Shown: positions 53,740-63,662, counted from the stretch's first letter. The stretch: DNA of 64,000 nucleotides from Longimonas halophila (GCF_002554705.1 NZ_PDEP01000002.1:186001-250000), one strand, 5' to 3'. A program made the numbers and translations. Notes: a model not told the origin generated them from the letters alone.

Positions 53740-56238
53740 CTACCAATCCACACGCCACACGCAATTGCCATCTGTGCGAAGCCACACGGCCCGGTCGGCT
53801 GTTTCGTGAACTGCATCAGCCCGATTGCGCCATCGGCCAACAACAGCAGGATTAGGGAAGTCAAACTGATTCTGATCTCCAGCGCTGATCACCGCGTGCG
53901 TTTCAGCATGTGTTGTTGCCTCCAAGAACGCAGGCGTACTACTTGTGGAGGATCCGTGATGCGGAACGGTAACCACATCACTGCGAAGCGCATAGCCGTA
54001 TGTTTCCACAAGCCATCGTTCTGCTTCTGCTTCCACATCCCCAGCAAAAAGCATCTGTACATCGCCGTATTGCAGCGCTGCAACAGCCGAGCGATTATTG
54101 GAGGACTGAAGCACTGCATTTGCCTCTGCTGATGGAGGTGCAAAAGCAACAACACGTGCGTGTTTTCCGAGCTGTAGCGTGTCCCCCTGTTCTATGGAGC
54201 GATACGGGACATCTGCTACATTAGCCAGATGTGCTGCTTCTTCCTGCAGAGGGCGAGCGGGCAACTGTCCGTTGTCCCATACAGCCTTGGCAACACCGGC
54301 ACGCAAAAGGGCAGGCAACCCACCCATGTGATCGGTATCGGGGTGCGTAATGAGCACCGCATCGAGCACACTCGTGCCGGTGTAGCGCAGGTGCGGGAGT
54401 AGTGCAGATGTTGCGGCGTTGAAATGCGGGGTGCGGTATCCCGCATCAACGAGAAGGTGCTGGCCATCGGGTGTCCGGACGAGCGCGGCATCCGACTGAC
54501 CTACATCAAAGAAGAGCACATCGAGTGTGGGAGAGAGCGGGCGGGACGTGAGCGGAATCCACACAAGAAAAACCGCTACTGCAAGTCCGGCAGCAAGCCC
54601 GTGCCACAGACGCCATGTGCGCATCCCGCCGAATATCAGAAGGCCAGCCACCATAAACGCGACAGCACTGCTCGAAACGTGGGGAACTGCCCACTGCCAG
54701 TGCCCAAACCATGCGGCACCTGCTTGGGCAATCAGGAGGAGCAACTGCGTTAGGATGTCAGCAGCCCCTCCAAATAGATGGGCCACCTGTGGAAGTGCAC
54801 TGGTCGCAACGGTGAGCACGCCCGCGGCCAGGGCAAGTGCTGTAAGTGGGATAGCAGCCACGTTTAGCAGCAGCCCTGCGCCAGAGGCAAATCCAAAGTG
54901 TAGGAGCAGAAACGGCGTGGTGCCCAGTAACGCTGCCGTTGACACAGTGACCGACTGGGTGAAAAAACGCCGGGCGGTGCCGTGCGTGAATGCACCGGGG
55001 AGAAGACCCATCAGCTTGGGGTTGAACAGCACGATGCCAATGACGGCGGCAAACGAGAGTTGAAAGCCGGGATCGTAGAGCGCTGCAGGACGCATCCACA
55101 ACAGTACCAGAGCAGCGGCTCCAAGTGCATTGAGCGAGGCGTACACGCGGTTGGTGAGCGTGCCGCCAATGAGCAAGGCCGCCATGAGCGTAGCACGCAC
55201 AACAGAGGGACGTCCGCCTGTAATGGCCATGTAGGTGAGCAGCAGCATTAGCGTGAATACGGCACGCACGGCATCAACGCGCCGGCGTGACCACCCCAGC
55301 CGCATGAGCACAGGACGCAAAAGTTGATACGCAAGCATGCCCACCAAGAGCACATGCAACCCCGACACCGCAAGCAAGTGCATCAGACCCGTGTGCGCAA
55401 ATGCGGTGCGGTGGGCATCGTCGACTTCGCTCCGGTCGCCCAAGAGCAGCGCGTGCTGAATGCTGCGAGCCACCTCGGTAGGCACATGAGTCTGCAGCGT
55501 ACGGGATACGTAGCGCCGTGCCTCGTGCACTGTGCGAGCGTATCCCAAAGGAGCTTCCGCCTGCTGCTCTACATCCGCCGGACGATCCACGGCGAGCGTC
55601 CAGTGGATGCCATGCTGGCGCAGGTACGCCCCGTAGTCAAAATCGGCCGGATTGCGTGGGGGAGGCGGGGGCTGCAGGCGACCGGTCATGGTCCAGCGAT
55701 CCCCCGCCACCACGTCGGGAAACGAGGGGGGATCATCGTCCCAAAGTGAAGTCTGCCATCGCACCTGGATGCGGTCGCGGATGTGCAGCGTATCAGTGGA
55801 GGTAAGCAATCGTTGAGCTGCAAGCACGAAGCGCGTGCCAGTATCAGCAGAGAAGACCGGCCCTTCTACCGTGCCAACTACTTGCACCGCAGGGGCATCG
55901 TGGAGCAGCGAGTCGGGCAGAGTGCGCAGACTGTTTGGAGCAGCGTCTTGCCACGTCAGGTAGCGCGCGCCGCCGGCGGCACACATCACCACGAGCAGTG
56001 CCAGCGTGTGGATGAGCGGACCCAGGCTTACAAGGTGATGGCACTGCCAGAGCAGGCCCAGCACACAGGCTCCTGCTGCCCCGAGAAACACGACGCCCCA
56101 GAGCATGAATGAGCCCCAGCCCGCTGCTGCCAGGGCAACTCCTGTACCGCACGCCACGGCACATGCTAAGAGTGGAATGGTGTTGAGGTCAGACACAGCA
56201 GCACGTTGAGAAGAACCAAACGAATGGAGAAGCGCCAC
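53740..56238 (-). CDS. comEC: ComEC/Rec2 DNA uptake channel protein
   Basis: An 832-residue membrane protein for uptake of single-stranded DNA in transformation. N-terminal helices and an OB-like DUF4131 region (about 60-200) are followed by the competence core with many membrane helices (GLMHLLAVSGLHVLLVGMLA, ITGGRPSVVRATLMAALLIG). A C-terminal metallo-beta-lactamase-like domain starts about residue 570 (VLFFDVGQSDA) with HPDTDHMGG near 633. All parts are present, so it should be intact. It points toward the origin region on the minus strand. Confidence 0.93.
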   Translation of the reverse strand: MALLHSFGSSQRAAVSDLNTIPLLACAVACGTGVALAAAGWGSFMLWGVVFLGAAGACVLGLLWQCHHLVSLGPLIHTLALLVVMCAAGGARYLTWQDAAPNSLRTLPDSLLHDAPAVQVVGTVEGPVFSADTGTRFVLAAQRLLTSTDTLHIRDRIQVRWQTSLWDDDPPSFPDVVAGDRWTMTGRLQPPPPPRNPADFDYGAYLRQHGIHWTLAVDRPADVEQQAEAPLGYARTVHEARRYVSRTLQTHVPTEVARSIQHALLLGDRSEVDDAHRTAFAHTGLMHLLAVSGLHVLLVGMLAYQLLRPVLMRLGWSRRRVDAVRAVFTLMLLLTYMAITGGRPSVVRATLMAALLIGGTLTNRVYASLNALGAAALVLLWMRPAALYDPGFQLSFAAVIGIVLFNPKLMGLLPGAFTHGTARRFFTQSVTVSTAALLGTTPFLLLHFGFASGAGLLLNVAAIPLTALALAAGVLTVATSALPQVAHLFGGAADILTQLLLLIAQAGAAWFGHWQWAVPHVSSSAVAFMVAGLLIFGGMRTWRLWHGLAAGLAVAVFLVWIPLTSRPLSPTLDVLFFDVGQSDAALVRTPDGQHLLVDAGYRTPHFNAATSALLPHLRYTGTSVLDAVLITHPDTDHMGGLPALLRAGVAKAVWDNGQLPARPLQEEAAHLANVADVPYRSIEQGDTLQLGKHARVVAFAPPSAEANAVLQSSNNRSAVAALQYGDVQMLFAGDVEAEAERWLVETYGYALRSDVVTVPHHGSSTSSTPAFLEATTHAETHAVISAGDQNQFDFPNPAVVGRWRNRADAVHETADRAVWLRTDGNCVWRVDW

Positions 56239-56406
56239 GCGCTACCGTTTACGACACGGAACGACAGGAAAACGCAACGTATGTATCCGTGCCGCTGCGA
56301 ATCGGATGTGAAACCGAACCGTTTGGCCCCTTGACGTGAATCTGTTTGCCAACACAAAAGATAGCATAGGTCTGCACATGTCCTATACCTGCCAGCCCAT
56401 CCTTCT

Positions 56407-56889
56407 ATGAGCTCTCGACGAGACGCCCGCGAGCGTGTTATGCAAGCGCTGTACGCTCGCGAATTGGCCGGTGGAAAGCCCCGCCACCATGTGTACACGC
56501 TCATTGAACCCGAATTCGAAGACGATCCCGATACGCTCGAATTTGCCCAGTCGTTGTTTGAAACGACCGCCCGCAGCGAGCGGCAGATTGACAATTATCT
56601 CGAAACCCATCTGCAGAATTGGGAGCTTGACCGCATCTCAGCCATCGACCGGGCGGTGCTGCGCATGGCCACGTGCGAGCTGCTCCACTTCGAGGACGTG
56701 CCGCCCAAGGTAACGATCGACGAGGCTATTGAGATTGTGAAGCGCTTCAGCACCCTCAAAAGCGGTGACTTTGTGAACGGTGTGCTGGATGCTGTGCTCA
56801 TGGAGCTGTACACGTCGGGAGATCTCAACAAAACAGGTCGAGGTCGCGTGGGGCTGGATGCTATTGCTGAGCGAGCTTCGCAGACATGA
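56407..56889 (+). CDS. nusB: Transcription antitermination factor NusB
   Basis: A 160-residue all-helical protein that binds boxA RNA with NusE and supports rRNA transcription. The start SSRRDARERVMQALYARELAGG and the motif NWELDRISAIDRAVLRMATCELLHFEDVPPKVTIDEAIEIVKRFS are characteristic. Its length fits the family plus a short C-terminal tail. It is divergent from comEC with a 168-base spacer. Confidence 0.95.
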   Translation: MSSRRDARERVMQALYARELAGGKPRHHVYTLIEPEFEDDPDTLEFAQSLFETTARSERQIDNYLETHLQNWELDRISAIDRAVLRMATCELLHFEDVPPKVTIDEAIEIVKRFSTLKSGDFVNGVLDAVLMELYTSGDLNKTGRGRVGLDAIAERASQT

Positions 56890-57167
56890 GCGAAGGGGGC
56901 GACGCAGAAAGCAGTTGTTCGTACCCTGGACGTCTATGTGCTGAAAAGGAAGATTCGAAAACCTTGGTATCTGTTGAACCGAGCCGTCCAACTCTCGTAC
57001 GAAATCGCCATGCACGTTAAATCAAATCATAACCGTTTTTTATTTTAGCGTGCCAGCGGCTATCTTTAGTACCCGTTGATCATAATCTCCTGCCACCTGC
57101 GTGTGCGTTGTAGGAACGCCGTTCGCGCCCACTCCGCCAGTCGCCCGCGCGCAGTTTCCCTGACACT

Positions 57168-57845
57168 ATGGGCCTTATCGCTATCGGAGACATCCACGGA
57201 TGTGCCGCCTCGCTCGATGCTCTACTCGACGAGATCGACCCGTCAGAAGACGACCACCTCTTGTTTGTTGGCGACTACATTGATCGGGGCCCGCGTTCGA
57301 AAGGGGTCATCGACCGGCTTCTGGAGCTGCGTGAAACCTACGAATGTACGTTTCTGCGCGGCAATCACGAGGCGCTCATGCTCGACTATCTCGACATTGG
57401 CGCGTTCAACCTGTGGCGCATCAATGGCGGCATTACCACCATGCAGAGCTACATCTCAGAAGACGGCTCGGAGGTTGTCATTCCGGAAGCCCATGAGCAG
57501 TTCGTGCGGGATACCAAGCTCTACTACGAAACGGACGACTTCTTCTTTGTGCACGCCGGGCTCAAGGCCGACAGATCGATCAAGCAAAACATCGAAGAGT
57601 TTGGCGAAGAGGTGTTCTTGTGGGAGCGTAGCCACCTGGAGGCCAACGACATGGCCTGGGAGAAGCCGGTTGTATGCGGACATACCCCCCATGCCGATCC
57701 TATCGACCGTGATAAGCTGCTGATGATTGACACTGGGTGCGTGTATCATGAAGAGCCCGGCATGGGCGTGCTCACTGCGGTACGGCTGCCCGAGCGCACG
57801 TTCGTGACGGCCCAGTACGCCGATGGCACGCCCGCTGTGCAATAA
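57168..57845 (+). CDS. PPP-type metallophosphatase
   Basis: A 225-residue serine/threonine-type phosphatase. The four metal-site motifs are in order: IGDIHGCAASL, VGDYIDRGPRSKGVID, LRGNHEALMLDYL and VCGHTPHADP, with FVHAGLKAD before the last. It resembles the bacterial PrpA/bis(tetraphosphatase)-like group; the natural substrate (protein or dinucleotide) cannot be told from the sequence. It stands alone. A hairpin at 57898-57923 lies 52 bases after its stop. Confidence 0.88.
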   Translation: MGLIAIGDIHGCAASLDALLDEIDPSEDDHLLFVGDYIDRGPRSKGVIDRLLELRETYECTFLRGNHEALMLDYLDIGAFNLWRINGGITTMQSYISEDGSEVVIPEAHEQFVRDTKLYYETDDFFFVHAGLKADRSIKQNIEEFGEEVFLWERSHLEANDMAWEKPVVCGHTPHADPIDRDKLLMIDTGCVYHEEPGMGVLTAVRLPERTFVTAQYADGTPAVQ

Positions 57846-57897
57846 GCGCATGCAACGCAGCCGGTAAAGCAAAACGCAGCGTAGAACCGTGCAGCGG

Positions 57898-57923
57898 GGC
57901 ACAATCCCGATGAAGATTGTGCC
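57898..57923. terminator. Hairpin after the phosphatase gene
   Basis: GGCACAATC pairs with GATTGTGCC around an eight-base loop. There is no T-run, so it may be a weak terminator or part of the ychF leader. Confidence 0.35.
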
Positions 57924-58030
57924 GCAGGGAGGCACGGGGGGAGGCAAAAGGGCACAATTAGCCCGCGGCCTCGTCCGACGTACGTGCGCCTTTCAGCGCG
58001 CTCGTATGTTTGAAATCCATCTGCCAGTCT

Positions 58031-59128
58031 ATGTCTCTCCGTTGTGGATTCGTCGGCTTGCCAAATGTAGGCAAGTCTACGCTGTTTAACGCGCTAAGCG
58101 ATGCCGGGGCCGAATCGGCCAACTATCCGTTCTGCACCATCGAGCCCAATGTGGGCGTGGTACCCGTGCCCGACGACCGGCTGCAGACGCTGGGCGAGCT
58201 CGCCGAATCGGCTGAGGTCATTCCGGCCAGCATCGAGTTTGTCGACATTGCGGGGCTGGTTGAAGGCGCTGCCGAAGGCGAGGGGCTGGGCAACCAGTTC
58301 CTGGCTAACATCCGTGAGGTCGATGCTATCATCCATGTAGTGCGCTGCTTCGACGACGACAATGTCGTCCACGTATCCGGCAGTGTGGATCCGGCCCGCG
58401 ACATCGACGTGATTAACACGGAGTTGCTGCTGAAGGATCTCGAAACCGTCGAGAAACGAGTGGAGCGCACGCGCAAGCCGGCAAAGTCGGGCGAGAAGGA
58501 GGCACAGCAGAAGCTGGATACGTACGAGCGTCTCTACGACCATCTGGCCGATGGCAACCCGGCCCGCACCTTTCCCGCCAAAGAGCGCGACCGTCCGCTC
58601 ATCAAAGAGCTCTTCCTGCTCACCAGCAAGCCGGTGCTCTACGCCGCCAACGTGGGCGAAGACAGCCTGCCCGATGGCAACGCGTACGTCGACGAGGTGC
58701 GTGACATCGCAGACGAGGATGAAGCCGAGGTTGTAGTCATCTCCGCCGAAATCGAATCGCAGATCGCCGAGTTCGACGACCCCGACGAGCGCACCATGTT
58801 CTTGGAGGAGCTGGGGCTGGATACGCCCGGACTGGAGCGCCTCATCCGCGCAGCGTTCGATCTGCTGGGCCTCATCACGTTCTTTACGGCAGGACCCAAG
58901 GAGGCACGAGCATGGACGATTCGTCAGGGCACAAAAGCGCCCCAGGCGGCAGGCACCATCCACAGCGACTTTGAGCGCGGCTTCATCCGCGCCGAAACCA
59001 TTCACTTCACCGATTACGTGGAGGCCGGCTCCGAGTCTGCGGCCCGCGATGCAGGGGTGATGCGTGCTGAGGGCAAAGACTACGAAGTCAAAGACGGCGA
59101 TGTGATGCTCTTCCGCTTCAATGTGTAG
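58031..59128 (+). CDS. ychF: Redox-regulated ATPase YchF (Obg family)
   Basis: A 365-residue P-loop protein that prefers ATP and binds ribosomes. G1 is GFVGLPNVGKSTLFNAL, G3 is DIAGLVEGAAEGEGLGNQFL, and the NxxE-type base site found in ATP-binding YchF is ANVGED. A coiled-coil helical insert (about 125-190) and the C-terminal TGS domain (LITFFTAGPKEARAW, then FERGFIRAETIHFTDY) are complete. ATG at 58031 fits the usual MSLRCGFVGLPN start. Confidence 0.96.
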   Translation: MSLRCGFVGLPNVGKSTLFNALSDAGAESANYPFCTIEPNVGVVPVPDDRLQTLGELAESAEVIPASIEFVDIAGLVEGAAEGEGLGNQFLANIREVDAIIHVVRCFDDDNVVHVSGSVDPARDIDVINTELLLKDLETVEKRVERTRKPAKSGEKEAQQKLDTYERLYDHLADGNPARTFPAKERDRPLIKELFLLTSKPVLYAANVGEDSLPDGNAYVDEVRDIADEDEAEVVVISAEIESQIAEFDDPDERTMFLEELGLDTPGLERLIRAAFDLLGLITFFTAGPKEARAWTIRQGTKAPQAAGTIHSDFERGFIRAETIHFTDYVEAGSESAARDAGVMRAEGKDYEVKDGDVMLFRFNV

Positions 59129-59167
59129 TAGGGACTTCGGACATACTGACGGTGCCTATGCGAGGCA

Positions 59168-59195
59168 GTAGGAACACGGCGTGCCGTGTCCCTAC
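59168..59195. repeat. Palindrome, family A copy 2
   Basis: GTAGGAACACGGCG followed by TGCCGTGTCCCTAC. It has two changes from the perfect copy at 14998-15025, one of which would be a G-T pair in RNA. It lies between the convergent ends of ychF and the HMG-CoA synthase gene. Confidence 0.8.
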
Positions 59196-59216
59196 GTGCG
59201 GTTTAGAGCGCCCCAA

Positions 59217-60557
59217 TCAGGCGGACACATAGGCATATTGCCGCTCGCCCATGGCGCCGTAGCCGCTGAAGACAAACTCGTTGTTAGGCGTGGTGAACGG
59301 CTCCACGGCGACTTCTACGTCATAGGTGTGGGCCTGATGGACGCGCTCGTATTCGTCGAACGAGAGATCGTACCGTGCATCCAACTGCTCCACGATAGTG
59401 AGCGCGTCGATCTCTGCGTGCCAGCCCGGACACACGGTTTCGGTATGCATTTCGGCCTGTGCGCCTGAGCCGTACGATCCCACAAGCATGCGCTGTCCGG
59501 CAATGTCAACGTCGTGCTGGGCCGCTTCGAGCAACGCGCTGGCGCGTGCGATGTGCACCGAGCCGGTGTACCAGTTGCCCGTGCGGCGCGAAAGCGAGAG
59601 CGTAGGCTGCACCGTAGCCTCATACCATTCGCGGTAGAGCGGCGTCTTGCGAATGGCCTTCTGATGGTCGTAGCGCGCCTTCTTGTACGCCTCGGCATCG
59701 TCGAAGGCATCAGCATCGGGGGCTTCACCGACCAGCTCACGAAGCGCATTGGCCTCATCTGTGCCGTCAATGAGGTGGCGATACGTCATGAGTGCCGCTT
59801 TGCGCACCATGCCGGGGAACGGCGTGTGGAACGGCAGAAACGCGACATCGGCCTTGTGGATGCGCCCGGCGACCGACTCGTAGTCGTGCAACGCCTCACG
59901 TACGCGATCGAGGTACACTCCGATGGAGCGCTTGCCGTCGACGCTTGGAAACTGCTGGTTGGGCTTCAGGAAGTCGGTTTCGTCCTTACTGCCGATGCCC
60001 TGCTCGCGCGAGAGCGCAACCACCGACGGCGTTTCGGTGATGTAGATCGCAACCGCTCCTGCGCCCTGCGTAGCTTCCCCCGGATCGTCGCGCTCGTACA
60101 GTGCGGTATCCGTAACGACCACAAGCGCGCCGCGTCCGCGATGCCGTCCGGCCCGAATCCAGTTGCAGGCGTCGTCAATGGCCTGCGTGCCCGAGAGGCA
60201 GGCAAACTTGCGCTCGCCCTTGTTCGTGTGCGAAAAGTCGCCATCAAACACCTGCTCCAGGCATCCAGCAATATAGGTGGATGCGGGTTTGGAGCGGTCG
60301 AACGACGACTCCGTGGCCACGTCGATGCGGCCAATGTCATTCGGGGTAAGGCCCTTGCGCTCCATAAGCCGCTTGCACGCATTGGCGCCCATCGTCACGA
60401 TGTCTTCGTACACGTCGGGGAGAGAGGAGCCAGTAAGGCCAAGCCCCTTCGTGTACTTCGCGGGCGCTTCGTCTTTTACAGGAGCAAATGTATTGGGGAG
60501 ATCGAGAACCAGCTTGCCGGTCCAGATCTCCATTGCGTCGATGCCAACAGCAGCCAT
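59217..60557 (-). CDS. hmgB: Hydroxymethylglutaryl-CoA synthase, haloarchaeal-like
   Basis: A 446-residue thiolase-fold enzyme that joins acetyl-CoA and acetoacetyl-CoA to HMG-CoA for the mevalonate pathway to isoprenoids. The active residues are Glu83 (VATESSFDRSK), Cys120 (KFACLSGTQA) and His244 (FLPFHTPFPGM). Stretches such as MEIWTGKLVLDLP, KYTKGLGLTGSS and TDFLKPNQQFPSVDGKRS are, from memory, much like haloarchaeal enzymes and unlike Gram-positive ones. It may have come by transfer from a salt-lake archaeon. ATG at 60557 is the family start. HMG-CoA reductase is not in the window. Confidence 0.9.
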   Translation of the reverse strand: MAAVGIDAMEIWTGKLVLDLPNTFAPVKDEAPAKYTKGLGLTGSSLPDVYEDIVTMGANACKRLMERKGLTPNDIGRIDVATESSFDRSKPASTYIAGCLEQVFDGDFSHTNKGERKFACLSGTQAIDDACNWIRAGRHRGRGALVVVTDTALYERDDPGEATQGAGAVAIYITETPSVVALSREQGIGSKDETDFLKPNQQFPSVDGKRSIGVYLDRVREALHDYESVAGRIHKADVAFLPFHTPFPGMVRKAALMTYRHLIDGTDEANALRELVGEAPDADAFDDAEAYKKARYDHQKAIRKTPLYREWYEATVQPTLSLSRRTGNWYTGSVHIARASALLEAAQHDVDIAGQRMLVGSYGSGAQAEMHTETVCPGWHAEIDALTIVEQLDARYDLSFDEYERVHQAHTYDVEVAVEPFTTPNNEFVFSGYGAMGERQYAYVSA

Positions 60558-60785
60558 AGCAGGGAGCAGGTTCAGGGAATGCGGGAGAGCGAGCATGGAC
60601 AAGGCCGCCTGTACATCTGCATGAACCCACAGATCGCTTTACGGGTAGAGGCAGACGGACCATTCTCGGGGGGCCTTTGCTCAACGAACTGTTGGGGTGC
60701 ACCCTCCCTTCATGTTGTGGGTTCCGGAGCCTTGCGTACCGGGGTATCCATTACGATTCTGTCGCGTTCATCAACACGTTTTCCT

Positions 60786-61637
60786 ATGCGTATCTGGATC
60801 ATTTGCGGTTTTTTAGCGGGCATGCTGTGTGCTGCCGGGTGCTCCTCGCCCGAATCCCCCTCGTCACCCAGCGAGCCCTCGGCTGTTGAGCAGTTCACTC
60901 CCGAATCGGAAGCGGACTCGCTCGCGCTGCAGGTGTATCGGGCCCACGGCGGGGCGGCATGGGCTCGGGCGCCGTACCTTCGCTTTGACTTTGCTGTTGA
61001 GCAGGGACAAGAGGAGGCCGTGGTGGCTCGCCACCTGTGGAACCGCACAACGGGGCAGTATCGCGTTGAGTGGACGAACGAAGGTAGCGACTGGGTAGCC
61101 CTGCTCGACCTGCACAGCAGCGAAGAGCCGCCGGTTGGGCGCGTGTTCGAGAACGGCCAGGAGGTGGCCGGAGACGACGCCAACGCGCCGCTTCAGCAGG
61201 CGTATCAGCGTTATATCAACGACACCTACTGGCTGCTGGCACCGCTTAAGCTGCTCGATCCCGGTGTAAATCGGTCGATGGGAGACGCTGAGGTGGTGGC
61301 TGACAGCACGTTGGGGGCGGATGCGTCGATCTTACATCTCACGTTTGGAGATGTCGGGCTCACGCCGGGCGACCAGTACTGGATACACATCGACCCCGCG
61401 ACAAACCGCGTGGAGGGGTGGGCCTTTCATCTCCAGAATATGCCCGAGGACGCGGAGCCACGCGCCTTTGACTGGACAGAGGAAACGACGTTTGAGCGCG
61501 ATGCCGGGACCATCCACCTGCATACGCGCAAGCAGAGCGCTTCGGGCGACATGGCCATTACCATGCCTACACTGCGCCTGCCCAACACGGTAGACGAAGC
61601 GCTGTTTGAAGACGGTACGGCGAATCAGTTGCAGTAG
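60786..61637 (+). CDS. Lipoprotein, DUF6503-like
   Basis: A 283-residue predicted lipoprotein. The start at 60786 gives MRIWIICGFLAGMLCAAGC with Cys19 as lipidation site, then a Ser/Pro/Glu-rich linker. The domain starts DSLALQVYRAHGGAAWARAPYLRFDF and contains YINDTYWLLAPLKLLDPGV and YWIHIDPATNRVEGW, which resembles the DUF6503 family (beta-rich, LolA-like shape). The frame is open far upstream as the antisense of the HMG-CoA synthase gene, but that part is not coding. It is followed after 77 bases by a LolC/E-type permease gene, so a lipoprotein transport link is possible. Confidence 0.75.
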   Translation: MRIWIICGFLAGMLCAAGCSSPESPSSPSEPSAVEQFTPESEADSLALQVYRAHGGAAWARAPYLRFDFAVEQGQEEAVVARHLWNRTTGQYRVEWTNEGSDWVALLDLHSSEEPPVGRVFENGQEVAGDDANAPLQQAYQRYINDTYWLLAPLKLLDPGVNRSMGDAEVVADSTLGADASILHLTFGDVGLTPGDQYWIHIDPATNRVEGWAFHLQNMPEDAEPRAFDWTEETTFERDAGTIHLHTRKQSASGDMAITMPTLRLPNTVDEALFEDGTANQLQ

Positions 61638-61714
61638 GCTCCCACGTTCAGTGTTTCCTGCTGTACACGTTGCATGTTTCACGCATTGGCTGCGCCCCGC
61701 ATGGGCGGCTCTGT

Positions 61715-62980
61715 ATGGACTACCGGCTTCAGATTGCCGCGCGATACCTGTTTAGCGCCAAGCGCGTTTCGCTGATCTCGCTCATCACCGGACTCTCTAC
61801 GGTGGGCGTGGCGCTTGGAGTAGCGGCACTTATCGTGGTGTTGTCGGTCATGAACGGGTTCTTTGACTTCGTGCGCGATCTGATGGTAGCGCTCGATCCG
61901 CATGTACGGGTAGAGAGTACCGACGCACGCGGACTGGCTGATCCGGGCGAGATTGAGCGTCTGGCGCTGTCGTACGATGAGGTAGCCTCGGCCTCGGCCT
62001 TTGTAGAGGGACGTGCTGTGCTCGTGCAGCGCGGGGCATCGGGCCGTGCGAATACGGTTGTGACGGTGCGCGGCGTGGCGCCAGAAGCCACCGCCGGTAT
62101 GAAAGCAGCCATGCGCACCGGCGCGTTCGACGTCGGCTCTGCAGATGCAGAGAGCGGCGCAGCAGGCGTCGTGCTCAATGCGGGACTGGGGCGAAGTCAG
62201 GGACTGGTGCCGCGTGCCGACAACGATGCGCCGCGCATTGGGCTTATTTCGGCCGCCGGTATTGAGCAGAGCCTTACGCAAGTGTTTAGCGTGCCGCGCC
62301 TCCACTGGTTTGCCGTGCGCGGACTCTTTTCCATGCAGGCCGCGCAGCAAGACGCTCGTGCCTACATTGGTGTACCTCAGGCACAGCGCCTTTTTCAGAT
62401 GCAGGGCCGCGTTTCGGGCATCGACGTTCGACTGCACGACATTGAGCAGGCCGATGCCGTCAAAGCACGGCTCCAGCGTGCCCTCGACAGCGAAGCGTTT
62501 ACTGTGCGCACCTGGTACGACCTGCAGCGTGCCCTCTTCGATGTGATGCAGCTCGAAAAGTGGGGGGCTTGGGCCATTCTGTTTCTGATTGTGATTGTGG
62601 CGGCCTTCAACATCGTAGGCTCACTCACCATGGTCGTGATCGAGAAACGGCGTGATGTAGGCGTGCTACAGGCCATGGGCGTCTCCAAGCGGAGCATCCG
62701 GCAGATCTTCATGGCAGAAGGGGCTCTCATTGGAGCTGTGGGCACAGGCACAGGTGCTGTGCTGGGACTGGGATTGGCCTGGGCGCAGCAGCAGTACGCG
62801 CTGGTGCCTCTGAGTCGCGCCGAATCGTTTCTGATTGATGCCTACCCGGTGGCCATCCAACTGACCGATGTGGTGGCGGTAACCGGCCTCTCGTTTGGGC
62901 TGTGCGTAGCCGCAGCGCTCTATCCGGCTACACGCGCGGCCTCGGTTCCCCCGGCGCAGGCCGTTCAAGGGGAGGCATAG
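61715..62980 (+). CDS. LolC/LolE-type ABC transporter permease (FtsX family)
   Basis: A 421-residue inner membrane protein. The N-terminal RYLFSAKRVSLISLITGLSTVGVALGVAALIVVLSVMNGF is the LolC/E signature helix. A large periplasmic domain follows (about 45-270), then three C-terminal helices with FtsX motifs (VIEKRRDVGVLQAMGVSKRSIRQIFMAEG). Such permeases, with the ATPase LolD, release lipoproteins from the inner membrane. lolD is not next to it. Which of LolC or LolE it matches cannot be decided. Confidence 0.88.
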   Translation: MDYRLQIAARYLFSAKRVSLISLITGLSTVGVALGVAALIVVLSVMNGFFDFVRDLMVALDPHVRVESTDARGLADPGEIERLALSYDEVASASAFVEGRAVLVQRGASGRANTVVTVRGVAPEATAGMKAAMRTGAFDVGSADAESGAAGVVLNAGLGRSQGLVPRADNDAPRIGLISAAGIEQSLTQVFSVPRLHWFAVRGLFSMQAAQQDARAYIGVPQAQRLFQMQGRVSGIDVRLHDIEQADAVKARLQRALDSEAFTVRTWYDLQRALFDVMQLEKWGAWAILFLIVIVAAFNIVGSLTMVVIEKRRDVGVLQAMGVSKRSIRQIFMAEGALIGAVGTGTGAVLGLGLAWAQQQYALVPLSRAESFLIDAYPVAIQLTDVVAVTGLSFGLCVAAALYPATRAASVPPAQAVQGEA

Positions 62981-63164
62981 CGTCTGCTTTCACAGAAAGA
63001 GCAAGGGAACCCGGGTGTATTTTGGTGATTGCACCCCGTCTTAACAAACAAAAAGGTAGGCAGTTGCCTACAAAGAGACTGTCAATCATAATGCGCAACC
63101 GTACGTATTGGTCGCGTTGACACGCACTGGCGGCACCTTTTCTGAGTAAACGACGGCCTGCACC

Positions 63165-63401
63165 ATGGCACGTAAAGACGACTTAACGGGCAAAGGACCG
63201 GTATCTGGCAATACGGTATCGCGCTCCAATAACAAAAACAAGCGTCGGTTCGAGCGGAACCTGCAGAAGAAGCGGTTCTACATTCCGAGCCAAGATCGCT
63301 GGATCACCTTGAAGGTGTCCGCAAAAACGCTGAAGACAATCAACAAGAACGGCATCGAAGCCGTGTTGAAAGAGGCACGGCAGCAGGGTATAAATGTGTA
63401 A
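63165..63401 (+). CDS. rpmB: 50S ribosomal protein L28
   Basis: A 78-residue basic protein. GKGPVSGNTVSRSNNKNKRRFERNLQ and the end KTLKTINKNGIEAVLKEA are typical of L28. It heads a rpmB-rpmG-DUF4295 group, a conserved Bacteroidota order. Confidence 0.97.
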   Translation: MARKDDLTGKGPVSGNTVSRSNNKNKRRFERNLQKKRFYIPSQDRWITLKVSAKTLKTINKNGIEAVLKEARQQGINV

Positions 63402-63495
63402 GGCAGGCCATTGACCTGGCGTATTGCGCTTTGGCACGACCTGCTCACCACCACCTGTTCGACACAGGCTGCAATCATAGGCGAGCGAAAGAGTT

Positions 63496-63660
63496 ATGGC
63501 AAAAGGAAACCGCGTTCAAGTGATTCTTGAGTGCACCGAGGCGCCCGGAACGTCGCGGTACCACACCACCAAGAATCGCCGCAACACAACGGATCGGCTT
63601 GAACTGAAAAAGTACAACCCGGTCTTGCGTAAGCATACCATTCATCGAGAGAAGAAGTAA
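63496..63660 (+). CDS. rpmG: 50S ribosomal protein L33
   Basis: A 54-residue protein starting [20 protein letters not shown] and ending [15 protein letters not shown]. It has a single cysteine, so it is the zinc-free (C-minus) form. ATG at 63496 follows an AAGAG-like ribosome site. The next gene starts two bases after its stop. Confidence 0.95.
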   Translation: MAKGNRVQVILECTEAPGTSRYHTTKNRRNTTDRLELKKYNPVLRKHTIHREKK

Positions 63661-63662
63661 CC

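Noticed and set aside
59514-60785. Long plus-strand open frame running into the lipoprotein gene
   Set aside because: It is the mirror of the HMG-CoA synthase gene in high-GC DNA. It lacks any domain, and the real lipoprotein starts at 60786 with a clear signal sequence.
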